Source: Nocardioides sp. QY071
GTDB lineage: Bacteria > Actinomycetota > Actinomycetes > Propionibacteriales > Nocardioidaceae
Assembly: GCF_029961765.1 (NCBI RefSeq)
Contig: NZ_CP124681.1
Span: 2,108,001 to 2,172,000 of the forward strand
Direction: 5' to 3'
DNA length: 64,000 bases
The notes under the pieces were generated by a model. The model worked only from the letters and a program-made list of their open reading frames with translations, was not told the origin of the DNA and made no database searches. This document shows positions 29,014-37,779 of this stretch, one piece after another (the first letter of the stretch is position 1; each line of letters begins with the position of its first letter). The translations under genes and the position numbers were made by a program.

Positions 29014-29733
29014 TCAGCTCAGCGGGGTAGCGGTGATCGTGGCCGCGGTGACCTTGATGTCGCCGCTGCCCTCGGTGCCCTGCGCGCTGTCGTAGCCGAA
29101 CGCGAGCAGGCCGACCTTGGTCGGCGCGGTGAGCGTGATGACCGTGGTGCCGCTGACCGAGCGGTGCCGGCCCGTGACCGTCGGCAGCAGGGTGTTGGGG
29201 CTGATGTCGCCCTCGCCGTCCTGCCACTTGAAGGCGTTGTCGCCGTTCTTGTCGAGCCACAGCGAGAGCTGCGGGAAGACGTCGACGGCGGGGTTGTCCG
29301 GGCTGGCCGAGCGCTCGAAGGCGCCGTCGACGGTGACCAGGTACGTGCCCGCCGGCAGGGTCAGCGAGGTGTCGAGGTTGGTGTTGTTGTCGTTGATCGG
29401 GCCGCCGATGTGGGCGACCGTGACCGGGGCGGCCAGGGTGGCGGCCTCGAGCCCGTTGACGCCGACCCCCTGGGCGGGCGCGGCGCCCCGGGCGCCGGGC
29501 GCGAGGTCGGCGAGCGCGATCGAGCCGTCCGCGATGTCGGCGCCGGTGAGGCCGCCGTCCTTGACGTCGTTGCCCTTGAGCGTGCCGTCCTTGACGTCCT
29601 TGGACTTGATGGTCTCGTTCTTGATGTCCTTCGACGTGATCAGGCCGGCGGCGACCGACCCGCTCGCGCCGAGACCCACGACGATGGTGGCGCCCACGGC
29701 GACGGCCGCGGTGCGGCTCTTCCAGACAGACAT
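29014..29733 (-). CDS. Secreted protein with short N-terminal repeats and a beta-sandwich-like body
   Basis: A 239-residue exported protein, function unknown. Residues 1-30 are a signal peptide (AAVAVGATIVVGLGASGSVAAG). Then come degenerate repeats of about 10 residues (TSKDIKNET, KSKDVKDGT, KGNDVKDGG, TGADIADGS), a pattern common in actinobacterial surface proteins. From residue 95 a beta-rich domain (AGTYLVTVDGAFER, DVFPQLSLWLDKNGD, TVITLTAPTKVGLLAFGYDS) looks like a C1q/TNF-type or galactose-binding sandwich. GGGGAG precedes the ATG. Divergent from glnA2. Confidence 0.7.
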   Translation of the reverse strand: MSVWKSRTAAVAVGATIVVGLGASGSVAAGLITSKDIKNETIKSKDVKDGTLKGNDVKDGGLTGADIADGSIALADLAPGARGAAPAQGVGVNGLEAATLAAPVTVAHIGGPINDNNTNLDTSLTLPAGTYLVTVDGAFERSASPDNPAVDVFPQLSLWLDKNGDNAFKWQDGEGDISPNTLLPTVTGRHRSVSGTTVITLTAPTKVGLLAFGYDSAQGTEGSGDIKVTAATITATPLS

Positions 29734-29781
29734 GTGTTCTCCCCACGGTTGTTTCGCTTCAGTGACCGGGAGCGCCCGGCC

Positions 29782-29795
29782 GGGACCATGGTCCT
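29782..29795. promoter_or_regulatory. Palindrome GGGACCATGGTCC, DosR/DevR-box-like
   Basis: GGGAC-CATG-GTCCT with a perfect 12-base palindrome at 29783-29794, in the gap between the secreted protein and glnA2. It has the GGGAC-N4-GTCCC form of DosR/DevR sites; a near-identical 16-base copy is at 41472-41487. Confidence 0.45.
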
Positions 29796-29868
29796 GGGAC
29801 CGTCCGACACAAAGCGGTGATGTTTCACCAAAGGGTCCCGGTGCAACACGCCCGTCACGCGACATCAC

Positions 29869-29874
29869 TAGGCT
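29869..29874 (+). promoter_or_regulatory. -10 box TAGGCT, leaderless glnA2 start
   Basis: TAGGCT, six bases, ATG 29881. Confidence 0.6.
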
Positions 29875-29880
29875 GCGGCC

Positions 29881-31221
29881 ATGGGTAAGCAAGAGGACTT
29901 CGTCCTGCGCGCTCTCGAGGAGCGTGACGTCCGGTTCGTGCGGCTGTGGTTCACCGACGTGCTGGGCTTCCTCAAGTCCGTCGCGGTGGCGCCGGCCGAG
30001 CTCGAGGGCGCCTTCTCCGAGGGCATCGGCTTCGACGGCTCGGCGATCGAGGGCTTCGCGCGGGTCTACGAGGCCGACATGCTCGCGCTGCCCGACCCGA
30101 CCACCTTCCAGATCCTGCCGTGGCGCAGCACCGAGGGGCCGGCGACGGCCCGGATGTTCTGCGACATCGTGATGCCGGACGGCTCCGCGTCGTACGCCGA
30201 TCCGCGCAACGTCCTCAAGCGGACCCTCGGCAAGGCGGCCGAGCAGGGCTTCACCTTCTACACCCACCCCGAGATCGAGTTCTACCTGTTCAAGGACGAG
30301 CCGGGCTCGGGCGACGAGCCGGTGCCGATCGACCGCAGCGGCTACTTCGACCACGCCGCGCACTCCCACGGCTCCGACTTCCGCCGCGAGGCGATCACCA
30401 TGCTCGAGGCGATGGGCATCTCGGTGGAGTTCAGCCACCACGAGGGCGGTCCCGGCCAGCAGGAGATCGACCTGCGCTACGCCGACGCGCTCACCACCGC
30501 CGACAACATCATGACCTTCCGCACGGTTATCCGGGAGGTCGCGCTCAGCCAGGGGATCTGGGCCACGTTCATGCCCAAGCCCTTCACCACCCACCCGGGC
30601 TCTGGCATGCACACCCACCTGTCGCTGTTCGAGGGCGACCAGAACGCCTTCTACGAGGCCGGTGCGGAGTACCAGCTCTCGAAGACCGGGCGCCAGTTCA
30701 TCGCCGGCATCCTGCGCCACGCCAGCGAGATCAGCGTCGTGACCAACCAATGGGTCAACTCCTACAAGCGGATGATGTTCGGTGGCGAGGCGCCGTCGTA
30801 CATCTGCTGGGGCCACAACAACCGCTCCGCCATGGTCCGGGTGCCGATGTACAAGCCGATGAAGGGCCAGTCGACCCGGGTCGAGCTGCGCACCATCGAC
30901 TCGGCGTGCAACCCCTACCTCGCCTACGCCGCCGTGCTGGCCGCCGGGCTCAAGGGCATCGAGAACGACTACGAGCTCCCGCGCGAGGCCGAGGACGACG
31001 TGTGGGCGCTGACCGAGCGCGAACGCCGCAGCCTCGGCATCGAGCCGCTGCCCAAGAGCCTGCACGACGCGATCGCGATCGCCGAGCACTCCGAGCTGCT
31101 GGCCGAGACGCTGGGGGAGCAGGTCTTCGACTACTTCCTGCGCAACAAGCGGGCCGAGTGGGACGAGTACCGCGGCCAGGTCTCGGCCTTCGAGCGCGAC
31201 CGGATGCTCCCGGTCCTCTGA
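29881..31221 (+). CDS. glnA2: Type I glutamine synthetase, GlnA2-like
   Basis: A 446-residue glutamine synthetase, the length of mycobacterial GlnA2 and shorter than adenylylated GlnA1 (about 470-480). Active-site motifs are present: GFDGSAIEGFARVYEADM (latch and Mg region), EIEFYLFK, HHEGGPGQQEIDLRYADAL, FMPKPFTTHPGSGMHTHLSL and NRSAMVRVP with the ATP-binding region. The adenylylation motif NLYDLPPE of GlnA1 is replaced by DDVWALTERE, so GlnE modification is not expected for this protein. It joins ammonia and glutamate to glutamine, or may act on another amine as some GlnA2/3 paralogues do. glnE follows after 16 bases. Confidence 0.92.
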   Translation: MGKQEDFVLRALEERDVRFVRLWFTDVLGFLKSVAVAPAELEGAFSEGIGFDGSAIEGFARVYEADMLALPDPTTFQILPWRSTEGPATARMFCDIVMPDGSASYADPRNVLKRTLGKAAEQGFTFYTHPEIEFYLFKDEPGSGDEPVPIDRSGYFDHAAHSHGSDFRREAITMLEAMGISVEFSHHEGGPGQQEIDLRYADALTTADNIMTFRTVIREVALSQGIWATFMPKPFTTHPGSGMHTHLSLFEGDQNAFYEAGAEYQLSKTGRQFIAGILRHASEISVVTNQWVNSYKRMMFGGEAPSYICWGHNNRSAMVRVPMYKPMKGQSTRVELRTIDSACNPYLAYAAVLAAGLKGIENDYELPREAEDDVWALTERERRSLGIEPLPKSLHDAIAIAEHSELLAETLGEQVFDYFLRNKRAEWDEYRGQVSAFERDRMLPVL

Positions 31222-31237
31222 TCGCGGGGCGTCGGGC

Positions 31238-34165
31238 ATGAACCGGACGTCGCAGCGCACCGAGCTGCTCCGGCTCGGGTTCGTCGACCTCGACCGGGCG
31301 GTGGCCGACCTCGACCGGCTCGGGCCGGGCGGCACGGACCTCCTCGCGCTGCTGGGCCGCACGGCCGACCCGGATGCCGCGCTACAGGGGCTGGTCCGTC
31401 TCGCCGACGCGGTCGGGGGGCCTCGGGAGCGGGCCGAGCTGCTCGCCGCTGTCCGCGACGACGAGGGTACGGCGATGCGGCTGCTCTGCGTCCTGGGCGC
31501 GAGCGCCGCGCTCGCCGACCACCTGGCCACCCATCCGGCGCAGTGGCGTGAGCTCGCGGATCCCGCGCTCGGGTCCACCCGGCCGGCGGCCTGGGCGGTG
31601 CGTGCCTCCCTCATCGAGGCGGTCACCGACAAGCCCGACCAGGCGGCGGTCGACGCGCTGCGGGTGGAGTACCGCCGCCACCTGCTGCGGCTCGCGGCCC
31701 GCGACCTGACCCACCACCTCGGCGTCGACGACGCCGCGGCCGAGCTGTCCGACCTCGCGGCCGGGACCCTGGACGCGGCGCTGGTCGTGGCCCGGGCGCG
31801 GGTGGGGGAGGCGGCGGCCGGCGTACGGCTGGCGGTGGTCGCGATGGGCAAGTGCGGCGGGCACGAGCTCAACTACGTCTCCGACGTCGACGTGCTCTTC
31901 GTCCACGAGGGCGACGAGCGGGTGGCGGCGCGGCTGGCCGCGCAGATGATGCAGGTCTGCGCCGACCACACCGCCGAGGGCACGATCTGGCCGGTCGACG
32001 CGGCGTTGCGGCCCGAGGGCAAGGCGGGGCCGTTGAGCCGGACCCTGGCCAGCCACGAGAGCTACTACGAGCGCTGGGCCGAGCCGTGGGAGTTCCAGGC
32101 GCTGCTCAAGGCGCGCCCGGTGGCCGGCGACCTCGAGCTGGGGCGCGAGTTCACCGCGATGGTCGCGCCGATGGTGTGGTCCGCCGCGGACCGCGAGGGC
32201 TTCGTCGATGCCGCACGCGCGATGCGGCGCCGGGTGCTCGACCACATCCCGGCCCGCGAGGCCGACCGGCAGCTCAAGCTCGGCGCGGGCGGGCTGCGCG
32301 ACGTGGAGTTCGCCGTCCAGCTGCTGCAGCTCGTCCACGGCCGCGCCGACGAGTCGATCCGCCCGGCCACGACCCTGAGCGCGCTGACGCGGCTGACCGA
32401 GGGCGGCTACGTCGGCCGCGAGGACGGCGAGTCCCTGCACCGCGCCTACGCGTTCCTGCGCCAGCTGGAGCACCGCATCCAGCTGCACCGGCTGCAGCGC
32501 ACCCACGTCGTGCCCTCCGACGAGGCGGCGCTGCGGCGGCTGGGGCGCAGCCTCGGCTTCTTCAAGGAGTCGCAGAAGCTGCTCGAGGAGACCTGGCAGG
32601 ACCACCGCCGCGAGGTCAGCCGGCTGCACCAGAAGATCTTCTACCGCCCCCTCCTCACCGCCGTCGCGCGGATCGGCGCCGACGAGGTGCGGCTCTCCTC
32701 GGAGGCCGCGGGCGCCCGCCTCGCCGCCCTCGGGTACGCCGACCCGCAGGCCGCGCTGCGCAACCTGGAGGCGCTGACCAGCGGCGTCAGCCGCACCGCC
32801 GCCATCCAGCGCACCCTGCTGCCCGCGATGCTGCAGTGGTTCGCCGAGTGCCCCGACCCCGACGGCGGCCTGTTCGGCTTCCGTCGGATCAGCGAGGCGC
32901 TCGGGCGCACCCCGTGGTACCTCTCCACCCTGCGCGACGAGGGCGAGGCCGCCGAGCGGCTGGCCCACCTGCTGGCCACCTCGCGCTACTGCACCGACCT
33001 GCTCGAGCGCGAGCCGGCGGGCGTCCGACTGCTCGGGGGCGACCTGCACCCGCTCGGCTCGGCGGCGCTGACCGACGAGATGCTCGCGACCGGCGGACGC
33101 CAGGAGGGCTTCGAGAAGGGCGTGCGGGCCGTGCGCGCCGTACGCCGTCGCGAGCTGCTGCGCATCGCCGCCGGCGACGTCCTCGGCCTGATCGACGTCG
33201 CCGACGTCGGCTTCGCGCTCACCCGGCTCACCGACGCCACGCTGGAGGCCACGCTGCGCGGTGCGATCGAGTCGACCGCCCGTTCGCGGGGCATCGCCGT
33301 CGTGCCCACGAGGATGGCGATCGTCGCCATGGGTCGCTACGGCGGCTTCGAGCTCTCCTACGGCAGCGACGCCGACGTGCTCTTCGTGCACGACCCGGTC
33401 GAGGGCGCGGACGCCCACGAGGCCACCACCTTCGCGCGGCTGGTCGCCGAGGAGGTGCGCCGCGTGCTCGCCGCACCCGGGCCGGACCCGGCGCTCGTCG
33501 TGGACGCGGACCTGCGCCCCGAGGGCCGCCAGGGCCCGCTGGTCCGCACCCTCGACGCGTACGCCGCCTACTACGCCAAGTGGTCGCACGTCTGGGAGGC
33601 CCAGGCGCTGCTGCGCGCCGACGCAGTCGTCGGCGACCTCGACCTGCGCGAGCGGTTCACGGCGTTGATCGACCCGCTGCGCTACCCGGCCGGCGGGCTG
33701 ACCGACGACGACGTCGTCGAGGTACGCCGGATCAAGGGGCGCGTCGACAAGGAGCGGCTCCCGCGCGGCGCCGACCCCGCCCTCCACCTCAAGCTCGGGC
33801 GTGGGGGACTGGCCGACATCGAGTGGACCGTCCAGCTGCTCCAGCTGCGCCACGGCGCCGAGCTCCCCGGCCTGCGCACCACCCAGACCCTCGCCGCCCT
33901 CACCGCCGCCGCCGAAGCCGGGCTGATCACCCACGACGACGCGCTGACCCTCGGCGCCTCCTGGCGCCTGGCGACCCGGGTCCGCAACGCCGTCCTGCTC
34001 GCCCGGGGCCGGGCGGGCGACGAGTTCCCGCGCACCGTGCTCGAGCGCCGCGCGGTCGCCGGGATCCTCGGCTACCAGCCCACCGAGACCGACCGGCTGC
34101 TCGACGACTACCTGCGCGTCACCCGGCATGCGCATGCCGTGGTGGACCGGGTGTTCTGGGAGTGA
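31238..34165 (+). CDS. glnE: Bifunctional glutamine synthetase adenylyltransferase/deadenylase
   Basis: A 975-residue GlnE. Two nucleotidyltransferase domains each carry the G-G-x-E-L-x-Y-x-S-D-x-D signature: GGHELNYVSDVDVLFV at about residue 205 (deadenylase half) and GGFELSYGSDADVLFV at about 700 (adenylylase half), each followed by an HxxxR-like domain and LKLGxGGLxDIE/V block (LKLGAGGLRDVEF, LKLGRGGLADIEW). It switches GlnA1 off and on by tyrosine adenylylation in response to nitrogen state; its likely target GlnA1 is not in the window. Co-transcription with glnA2 is probable and the order matches mycobacteria. Confidence 0.94.
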   Translation: MNRTSQRTELLRLGFVDLDRAVADLDRLGPGGTDLLALLGRTADPDAALQGLVRLADAVGGPRERAELLAAVRDDEGTAMRLLCVLGASAALADHLATHPAQWRELADPALGSTRPAAWAVRASLIEAVTDKPDQAAVDALRVEYRRHLLRLAARDLTHHLGVDDAAAELSDLAAGTLDAALVVARARVGEAAAGVRLAVVAMGKCGGHELNYVSDVDVLFVHEGDERVAARLAAQMMQVCADHTAEGTIWPVDAALRPEGKAGPLSRTLASHESYYERWAEPWEFQALLKARPVAGDLELGREFTAMVAPMVWSAADREGFVDAARAMRRRVLDHIPAREADRQLKLGAGGLRDVEFAVQLLQLVHGRADESIRPATTLSALTRLTEGGYVGREDGESLHRAYAFLRQLEHRIQLHRLQRTHVVPSDEAALRRLGRSLGFFKESQKLLEETWQDHRREVSRLHQKIFYRPLLTAVARIGADEVRLSSEAAGARLAALGYADPQAALRNLEALTSGVSRTAAIQRTLLPAMLQWFAECPDPDGGLFGFRRISEALGRTPWYLSTLRDEGEAAERLAHLLATSRYCTDLLEREPAGVRLLGGDLHPLGSAALTDEMLATGGRQEGFEKGVRAVRAVRRRELLRIAAGDVLGLIDVADVGFALTRLTDATLEATLRGAIESTARSRGIAVVPTRMAIVAMGRYGGFELSYGSDADVLFVHDPVEGADAHEATTFARLVAEEVRRVLAAPGPDPALVVDADLRPEGRQGPLVRTLDAYAAYYAKWSHVWEAQALLRADAVVGDLDLRERFTALIDPLRYPAGGLTDDDVVEVRRIKGRVDKERLPRGADPALHLKLGRGGLADIEWTVQLLQLRHGAELPGLRTTQTLAALTAAAEAGLITHDDALTLGASWRLATRVRNAVLLARGRAGDEFPRTVLERRAVAGILGYQPTETDRLLDDYLRVTRHAHAVVDRVFWE

Positions 34166-34174
34166 AATAGGCGC

Positions 34175-34210
34175 CGGGCCGCGACCTCTGGGGGGGTCGG
34201 TCGCGGCCCG
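34175..34210. terminator. Strong hairpin terminator after glnE
   Basis: Perfect 12-base arms (CGGGCCGCGACC at 34175-34186, GGTCGCGGCCCG at 34199-34210) with a 12-base loop, nine bases after the glnE stop. No U-tract. Confidence 0.85.
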
Positions 34211-34391
34211 ACACCGCACATCATAGACACATCACCGGAACGTTGGGGCCAGAAGGGGGCGGTTGACCTGACACATGTCCACGTTCGCCGTCGCGGCGCC
34301 CGCCCCGGGGCAGGTCGAGTCGGCAACGTCACGCTGTTCAGATACCTGTGACGACCAGTAACGTCTTCGGTACCGACTCCGGAGGTACGCC

Positions 34392-36332
34392 ATGCTCCTC
34401 GTTGCTGAACCCACCGCGCCGCCGGCCGGCGGCGCCGCGCTCGACCAGGTCCTGATCGCGGCGGGCGCCTTCGCCGCGATCTACATCCCGCTGGGGATCT
34501 TCCTGCTGCGCGAACGCGAGGGCAAGCCGACCCTGCTGGGGCGGCTGGCCGACCGCGTCGCCGCGCTCGACGGACTCCCGCGGTGGGCCGGGCTGCCGGG
34601 CTACCTGGCGCTGGTCTCGCTGATCGCGTGCGCGTTCGGCGTCTACTGGGACGTCCCGATCCACATGCAGAACGGGCGTGACGAGGGGCCGCTGGCCAAC
34701 CCGTCGCACTTCCCGATCATGTTCGGCATCTTCGGGTTCCTGGCCTCCGGTGTCATCTCGGCCGGTCTCGCGAAGGCGCCGCTGCCGCGTCGTACCGTCC
34801 GGCTGACGCCGAGGTGGCGGGTGCCGATGGGCACCCTGGTGCTGCTCGGCGCCGGCTTGATCGCCGCCGCCGGGTTCCCGGCCGACGACGTGTGGCACCG
34901 GCTGTTCGGGCAGGACGTCACGGAGTGGGGGCCGACCCACGTGATGATGATCGGCGGCGCGGTGACCTGCGTGCTGGCGCTGCCGCTGCTCTACGCCGAG
35001 GCGGCCCAGGTCGGACGGCCGCCGTTCCACGGCAGGATGACGCGGCTGGTGATGACCGTCGTGATCGGCCTCTGCATCATCCCGGTGGCCTTCCTCATGG
35101 AGTTCGACCTCGGCGTGCCGCAGTTCCCGGCGACCACGCTGTTCGTCATCTCCGGCTTCCTGACCGGCTGGATCTTCGTCGCCGGCCGGATCTTCCTGGG
35201 GCGTGGCGGCGCCCTCGTCACGTGGGCGACGTACATCGGGATCCGGGTGCTGATCTACGCGATCACGCTGCCGGTGCCCGACATCCATCGCGCGCACTGG
35301 CTGCTGTTCCTCGGCCCGGCGCTGTGCATCGAGCTGCTCGCGCTGGTGTGGCGCGAGCGCGGGCCGCTCTTCGCCGGGGTCGCCGGCCTGCTCGCCGGGA
35401 CTCTCGGACTGGCGACGGAGTGGTGGTGGATGGATGCCTTCCTGCCCTACCCGCTGCCGCCCGACGCCTCCCAGATGCCGCTGATGCTGGCCATCGGCGG
35501 CGTGGCGGGCGTCGGCGGCGGCCTGCTCGGCTGGTCCTTCGCCCGCCACGTCGAGCGGATCGGCGACCTCGGGCCGAGCACCGAGCCGGGCAGTGTCGCG
35601 GGCCCGGCCCGGGCCCGGTGGGTCGGTACGACGGGCACGCTGGTGTTCATCGGGCTGATGGCCGTCTTCGCGGCCCCCGCGGGCGCGGGCGAGGTCGACG
35701 TGGTCAAGCAGTGCGACGGCGACGCGTGCCGCACGACCTACCAGCCGGTCGACGGGACCGGCGTGATCATGGGCCATGTCTCGTACGACGACGACTGCAT
35801 CGGCACCCAGGGCTGCACCGCCGTCGTGACGGTGCGGGCCGATCCCGACGACGTGGACGACGCGATCTGGTTCTCCGCGCTGGCCTACCAGGGCAAGAAG
35901 GAGCCGGAGTCCCAGCGGCTCGGTGACGGCGTGCTCAGCGTCGCGATGGAGCCGACCGGGCGGGCGGGGGAGTACCGCAGTGCCGAGCCGCTGCCGCTCT
36001 ACGGCCGCTGGAAGGTGCTGGTCCGGCTGCACCTGCCGCTGCGCACGCTGGTGTCGATCCCCGTGCACATGCCGGCCGACACCGCGATCAAGGGGCCCGC
36101 GGCCGGCCTGGTCCAGGTCGACGACGACACCGACGTCGCCTTCGTGCACGAGCCGTTCATGCTCCAGCGCGAGCGCAAGCCGGACGTGCCGGTGTGGCTG
36201 TGGACGACCATGTACGGCGTCGTCATCGCCTCGTGGCTCGGCCTGCTCGCGTTCTACGGCTGGTTGTTCGCCTCGGCGGCCGGGCCGGCCACGACCTCGA
36301 TCGTGCCGAGGGACTCGATCTCGAGTCGGTAG
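34392..36332 (+). CDS. Large polytopic membrane protein with C-terminal extracytoplasmic domain, unknown function
   Basis: A 646-residue protein I cannot assign to a named family. Residues 1-415 have about 11 hydrophobic segments, with conserved-looking loops FGVYWDVPIHMQNGRDEGPLANPSHFPIM and DDVWHRLFGQDVTEWGPTHVMMIGG, rich in His, Asp and Trp as in metal- or quinone-related membrane proteins. After a helix ending in AAPAGAGE comes an outer domain of about 170 residues with four cysteines (QCDGDACRT and DDDCIGTQGC) and HMPAD, then a final membrane helix. A copper or redox role is conceivable but unproven. GGAGG lies six bases before the ATG. Its 3' end overlaps the convergent hydratase gene by 79 bases. 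Confidence 0.75.
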   Translation: MLLVAEPTAPPAGGAALDQVLIAAGAFAAIYIPLGIFLLREREGKPTLLGRLADRVAALDGLPRWAGLPGYLALVSLIACAFGVYWDVPIHMQNGRDEGPLANPSHFPIMFGIFGFLASGVISAGLAKAPLPRRTVRLTPRWRVPMGTLVLLGAGLIAAAGFPADDVWHRLFGQDVTEWGPTHVMMIGGAVTCVLALPLLYAEAAQVGRPPFHGRMTRLVMTVVIGLCIIPVAFLMEFDLGVPQFPATTLFVISGFLTGWIFVAGRIFLGRGGALVTWATYIGIRVLIYAITLPVPDIHRAHWLLFLGPALCIELLALVWRERGPLFAGVAGLLAGTLGLATEWWWMDAFLPYPLPPDASQMPLMLAIGGVAGVGGGLLGWSFARHVERIGDLGPSTEPGSVAGPARARWVGTTGTLVFIGLMAVFAAPAGAGEVDVVKQCDGDACRTTYQPVDGTGVIMGHVSYDDDCIGTQGCTAVVTVRADPDDVDDAIWFSALAYQGKKEPESQRLGDGVLSVAMEPTGRAGEYRSAEPLPLYGRWKVLVRLHLPLRTLVSIPVHMPADTAIKGPAAGLVQVDDDTDVAFVHEPFMLQRERKPDVPVWLWTTMYGVVIASWLGLLAFYGWLFASAAGPATTSIVPRDSISSR

Positions 36333-37060
36333 CCGCTGCCGGGGACGAGCGGTTCGGCGTCGGTGAGCGCGCCGGCGAGGATGAGCGCGCCGGCCGGGAG
36401 CGTCTCGCCGCGGGCCTCGAGGTGGTGGGTGAGGTGGACGAGCGCGGCGTACGGGTCGCCGAGGATAGCCGCGCCGGTCGCCTCATGCCGGACCTCGCCG
36501 TCGACGGTGACCGTGCAGTGCAGCTCGCCGAGGTCGGGTACGCCGGCCGCCGGGTGCAGGTCGCCGACGATCACCCCGGCGGCGCTGGTGTTGTCGGCGA
36601 CGACGTCGGCGAACCGGAACCGGTAGTCGGCGTACCGCGAGTCGATGACCTCTGCGGCGATGCCCACGGAGGCGACGGCTGCGCGGGCCTGCTCCGGGGT
36701 GAGTGCGGCGCGGACGCGGTGGGCGAGGACGAACGCGATCTCGGGCTCGATCCGCGGCTGGATCCAGGTGTCGAGTGCCGCCCCGACGGCGTCGGGCCCG
36801 AGGCGCATCGCGTCGGTGAGGAAGCCGATCACCGGCTCCTCGACGCCCATCCGCGCCTGCTTGGCCGGGCTGGTCAGCCCGAGCTTGGCCCCGATCGGTG
36901 TCTCGCCGTGTGCAAGGCGGGTCCCGCGGTCGTGGTCCTGGACGGCGTAGGCCCAGTCGGCGTCGAGGTCCGGGTGCGTCGTGGTGAAGGCCGGCAGGGG
37001 AGTGCGGGTGGCTCGCGCGTGGGCGAGGGTGGCGGCTGCGGCGGCGGGATCGAGGGTCAC
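36254..37060 (-). CDS. 2-keto-4-pentenoate hydratase / FAH-family protein
   Basis: A 268-residue member of the fumarylacetoacetase-like hydratase group of aromatic meta-cleavage pathways. Seen: GAKLGLTSPAKQARMGVEEPVIGFL, the metal-binding WIQPRIEPEIAFVLA (Glu-x-Glu), AAEVIDSRYADYRFRFADVVADNTSA (Asp) and ILAGALTDAEPLVPG. It hydrates 2-hydroxydienoates; no dioxygenase is adjacent, so the pathway is not set by context. The start is GTG 37060. A TATACT box on the minus strand (37096-37101) overlaps the -10 of the divergent esterase gene. The last 79 bases overlap the 3' end of the membrane protein gene. Confidence 0.87.
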   Translation of the reverse strand: MTLDPAAAAATLAHARATRTPLPAFTTTHPDLDADWAYAVQDHDRGTRLAHGETPIGAKLGLTSPAKQARMGVEEPVIGFLTDAMRLGPDAVGAALDTWIQPRIEPEIAFVLAHRVRAALTPEQARAAVASVGIAAEVIDSRYADYRFRFADVVADNTSAAGVIVGDLHPAAGVPDLGELHCTVTVDGEVRHEATGAAILGDPYAALVHLTHHLEARGETLPAGALILAGALTDAEPLVPGSGYRLEIESLGTIEVVAGPAAEANNQP

Positions 37061-37084
37061 GGAGCCATCATCACTCCCATTTGG

Positions 37085-37103
37085 TTGAAGATTCAAGTAT
37101 ATT
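37085..37103. promoter_or_regulatory. Divergent promoter with palindrome TTGAA-GA-TTCAA
   Basis: Palindrome at 37085-37096 abuts TATATT (37098-37103), the plus-strand -10 six bases before GTG 37110; TATACT on the minus strand (37096-37101) would serve the hydratase. The TTGAA-N2-TTCAA form is typical of MarR-family operators; no MarR gene is in view. Confidence 0.6.
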
Positions 37104-37109
37104 GAGGAC

Positions 37110-37739
37110 GTGACCTTGTCCCCTGAGCCCGTCGTGGTCCGCCGCGGAAGCGACGACCCCACGGCGCCGGTCGTCGTCCTGCTGCACGGTCGCGGCGCCG
37201 ACGAGGCCTCGATCATCGGCCTCGCCGACCACCTTCCGGCCGGCCCGTCGTATGTCGCCGTGCGGGCGCCGATCGCCGAGGGCGGCGGCTACGCATGGTT
37301 CGCCAACCGCGGGATCGGCCGCCCGGTCGCGACCTCGCTGGCACAGACCATGGGCTGGTTCCGGGCCTGGCTCGACGCGGAGCACCCCGACGGTGCCGCG
37401 GGAGGGCCGGTCGTTCTCGTCGGGTTCAGCGGCGGCGCGGCCTTCGCGGGCGGACTGCTGCTCGCTCACCCGGGGCGCTTCGCCGGCGCCGCGATCCTGC
37501 ACGGCACGCTGCCGTTCGACGCAGGAGTGCCCGTGGCGCCGGGCAGGCTGGCTGGCGTGCCCGTGTTCGTGGCGCTGGGCGATGCCGACCTGGTCATCCC
37601 GCGCGAGCTGCTCGATGCGACCTGGGCCTACCTCACCGGTGACGCGGGCTCGGTCACCACGACCTGGCGCGACGCCGGTGGGCACGGGATGTCGGAAGGC
37701 GCCGTAGCGGCGCTCGGTGAGTGGCTGACGCATCTCTGA
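37110..37739 (+). CDS. Phospholipase/carboxylesterase family alpha/beta hydrolase
   Basis: A 209-residue alpha/beta hydrolase: VVVLLHGRGADEASIIGLADHL (oxyanion hole), nucleophile Ser in LVGFSGGAAFAGGLLL (about 110), acid Asp in VALGDADLVIP (about 160) and His in AGGHGMSEG (about 190). It fits the YpfH/MhqD-like esterases that often sit beside glyoxalase-type dioxygenases in quinone stress responses under MarR control, in keeping with the palindrome upstream. Start GTG 37110 with a TATATT box gives a leaderless transcript. Confidence 0.88.
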   Translation: MTLSPEPVVVRRGSDDPTAPVVVLLHGRGADEASIIGLADHLPAGPSYVAVRAPIAEGGGYAWFANRGIGRPVATSLAQTMGWFRAWLDAEHPDGAAGGPVVLVGFSGGAAFAGGLLLAHPGRFAGAAILHGTLPFDAGVPVAPGRLAGVPVFVALGDADLVIPRELLDATWAYLTGDAGSVTTTWRDAGGHGMSEGAVAALGEWLTHL

Positions 37740-37779
37740 CGCCTTCGGGGGAGTCCTCGCGGCAGGGAGTTGCGACTGT

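Noticed and set aside
29816-29829. GGTGA-TGTT-TCACC dyad before glnA2 as a GlnR box
   Set aside because: It does not match the two-half-site GTnAC/GnAAC spacing of GlnR sites well enough; the arms are only five bases.
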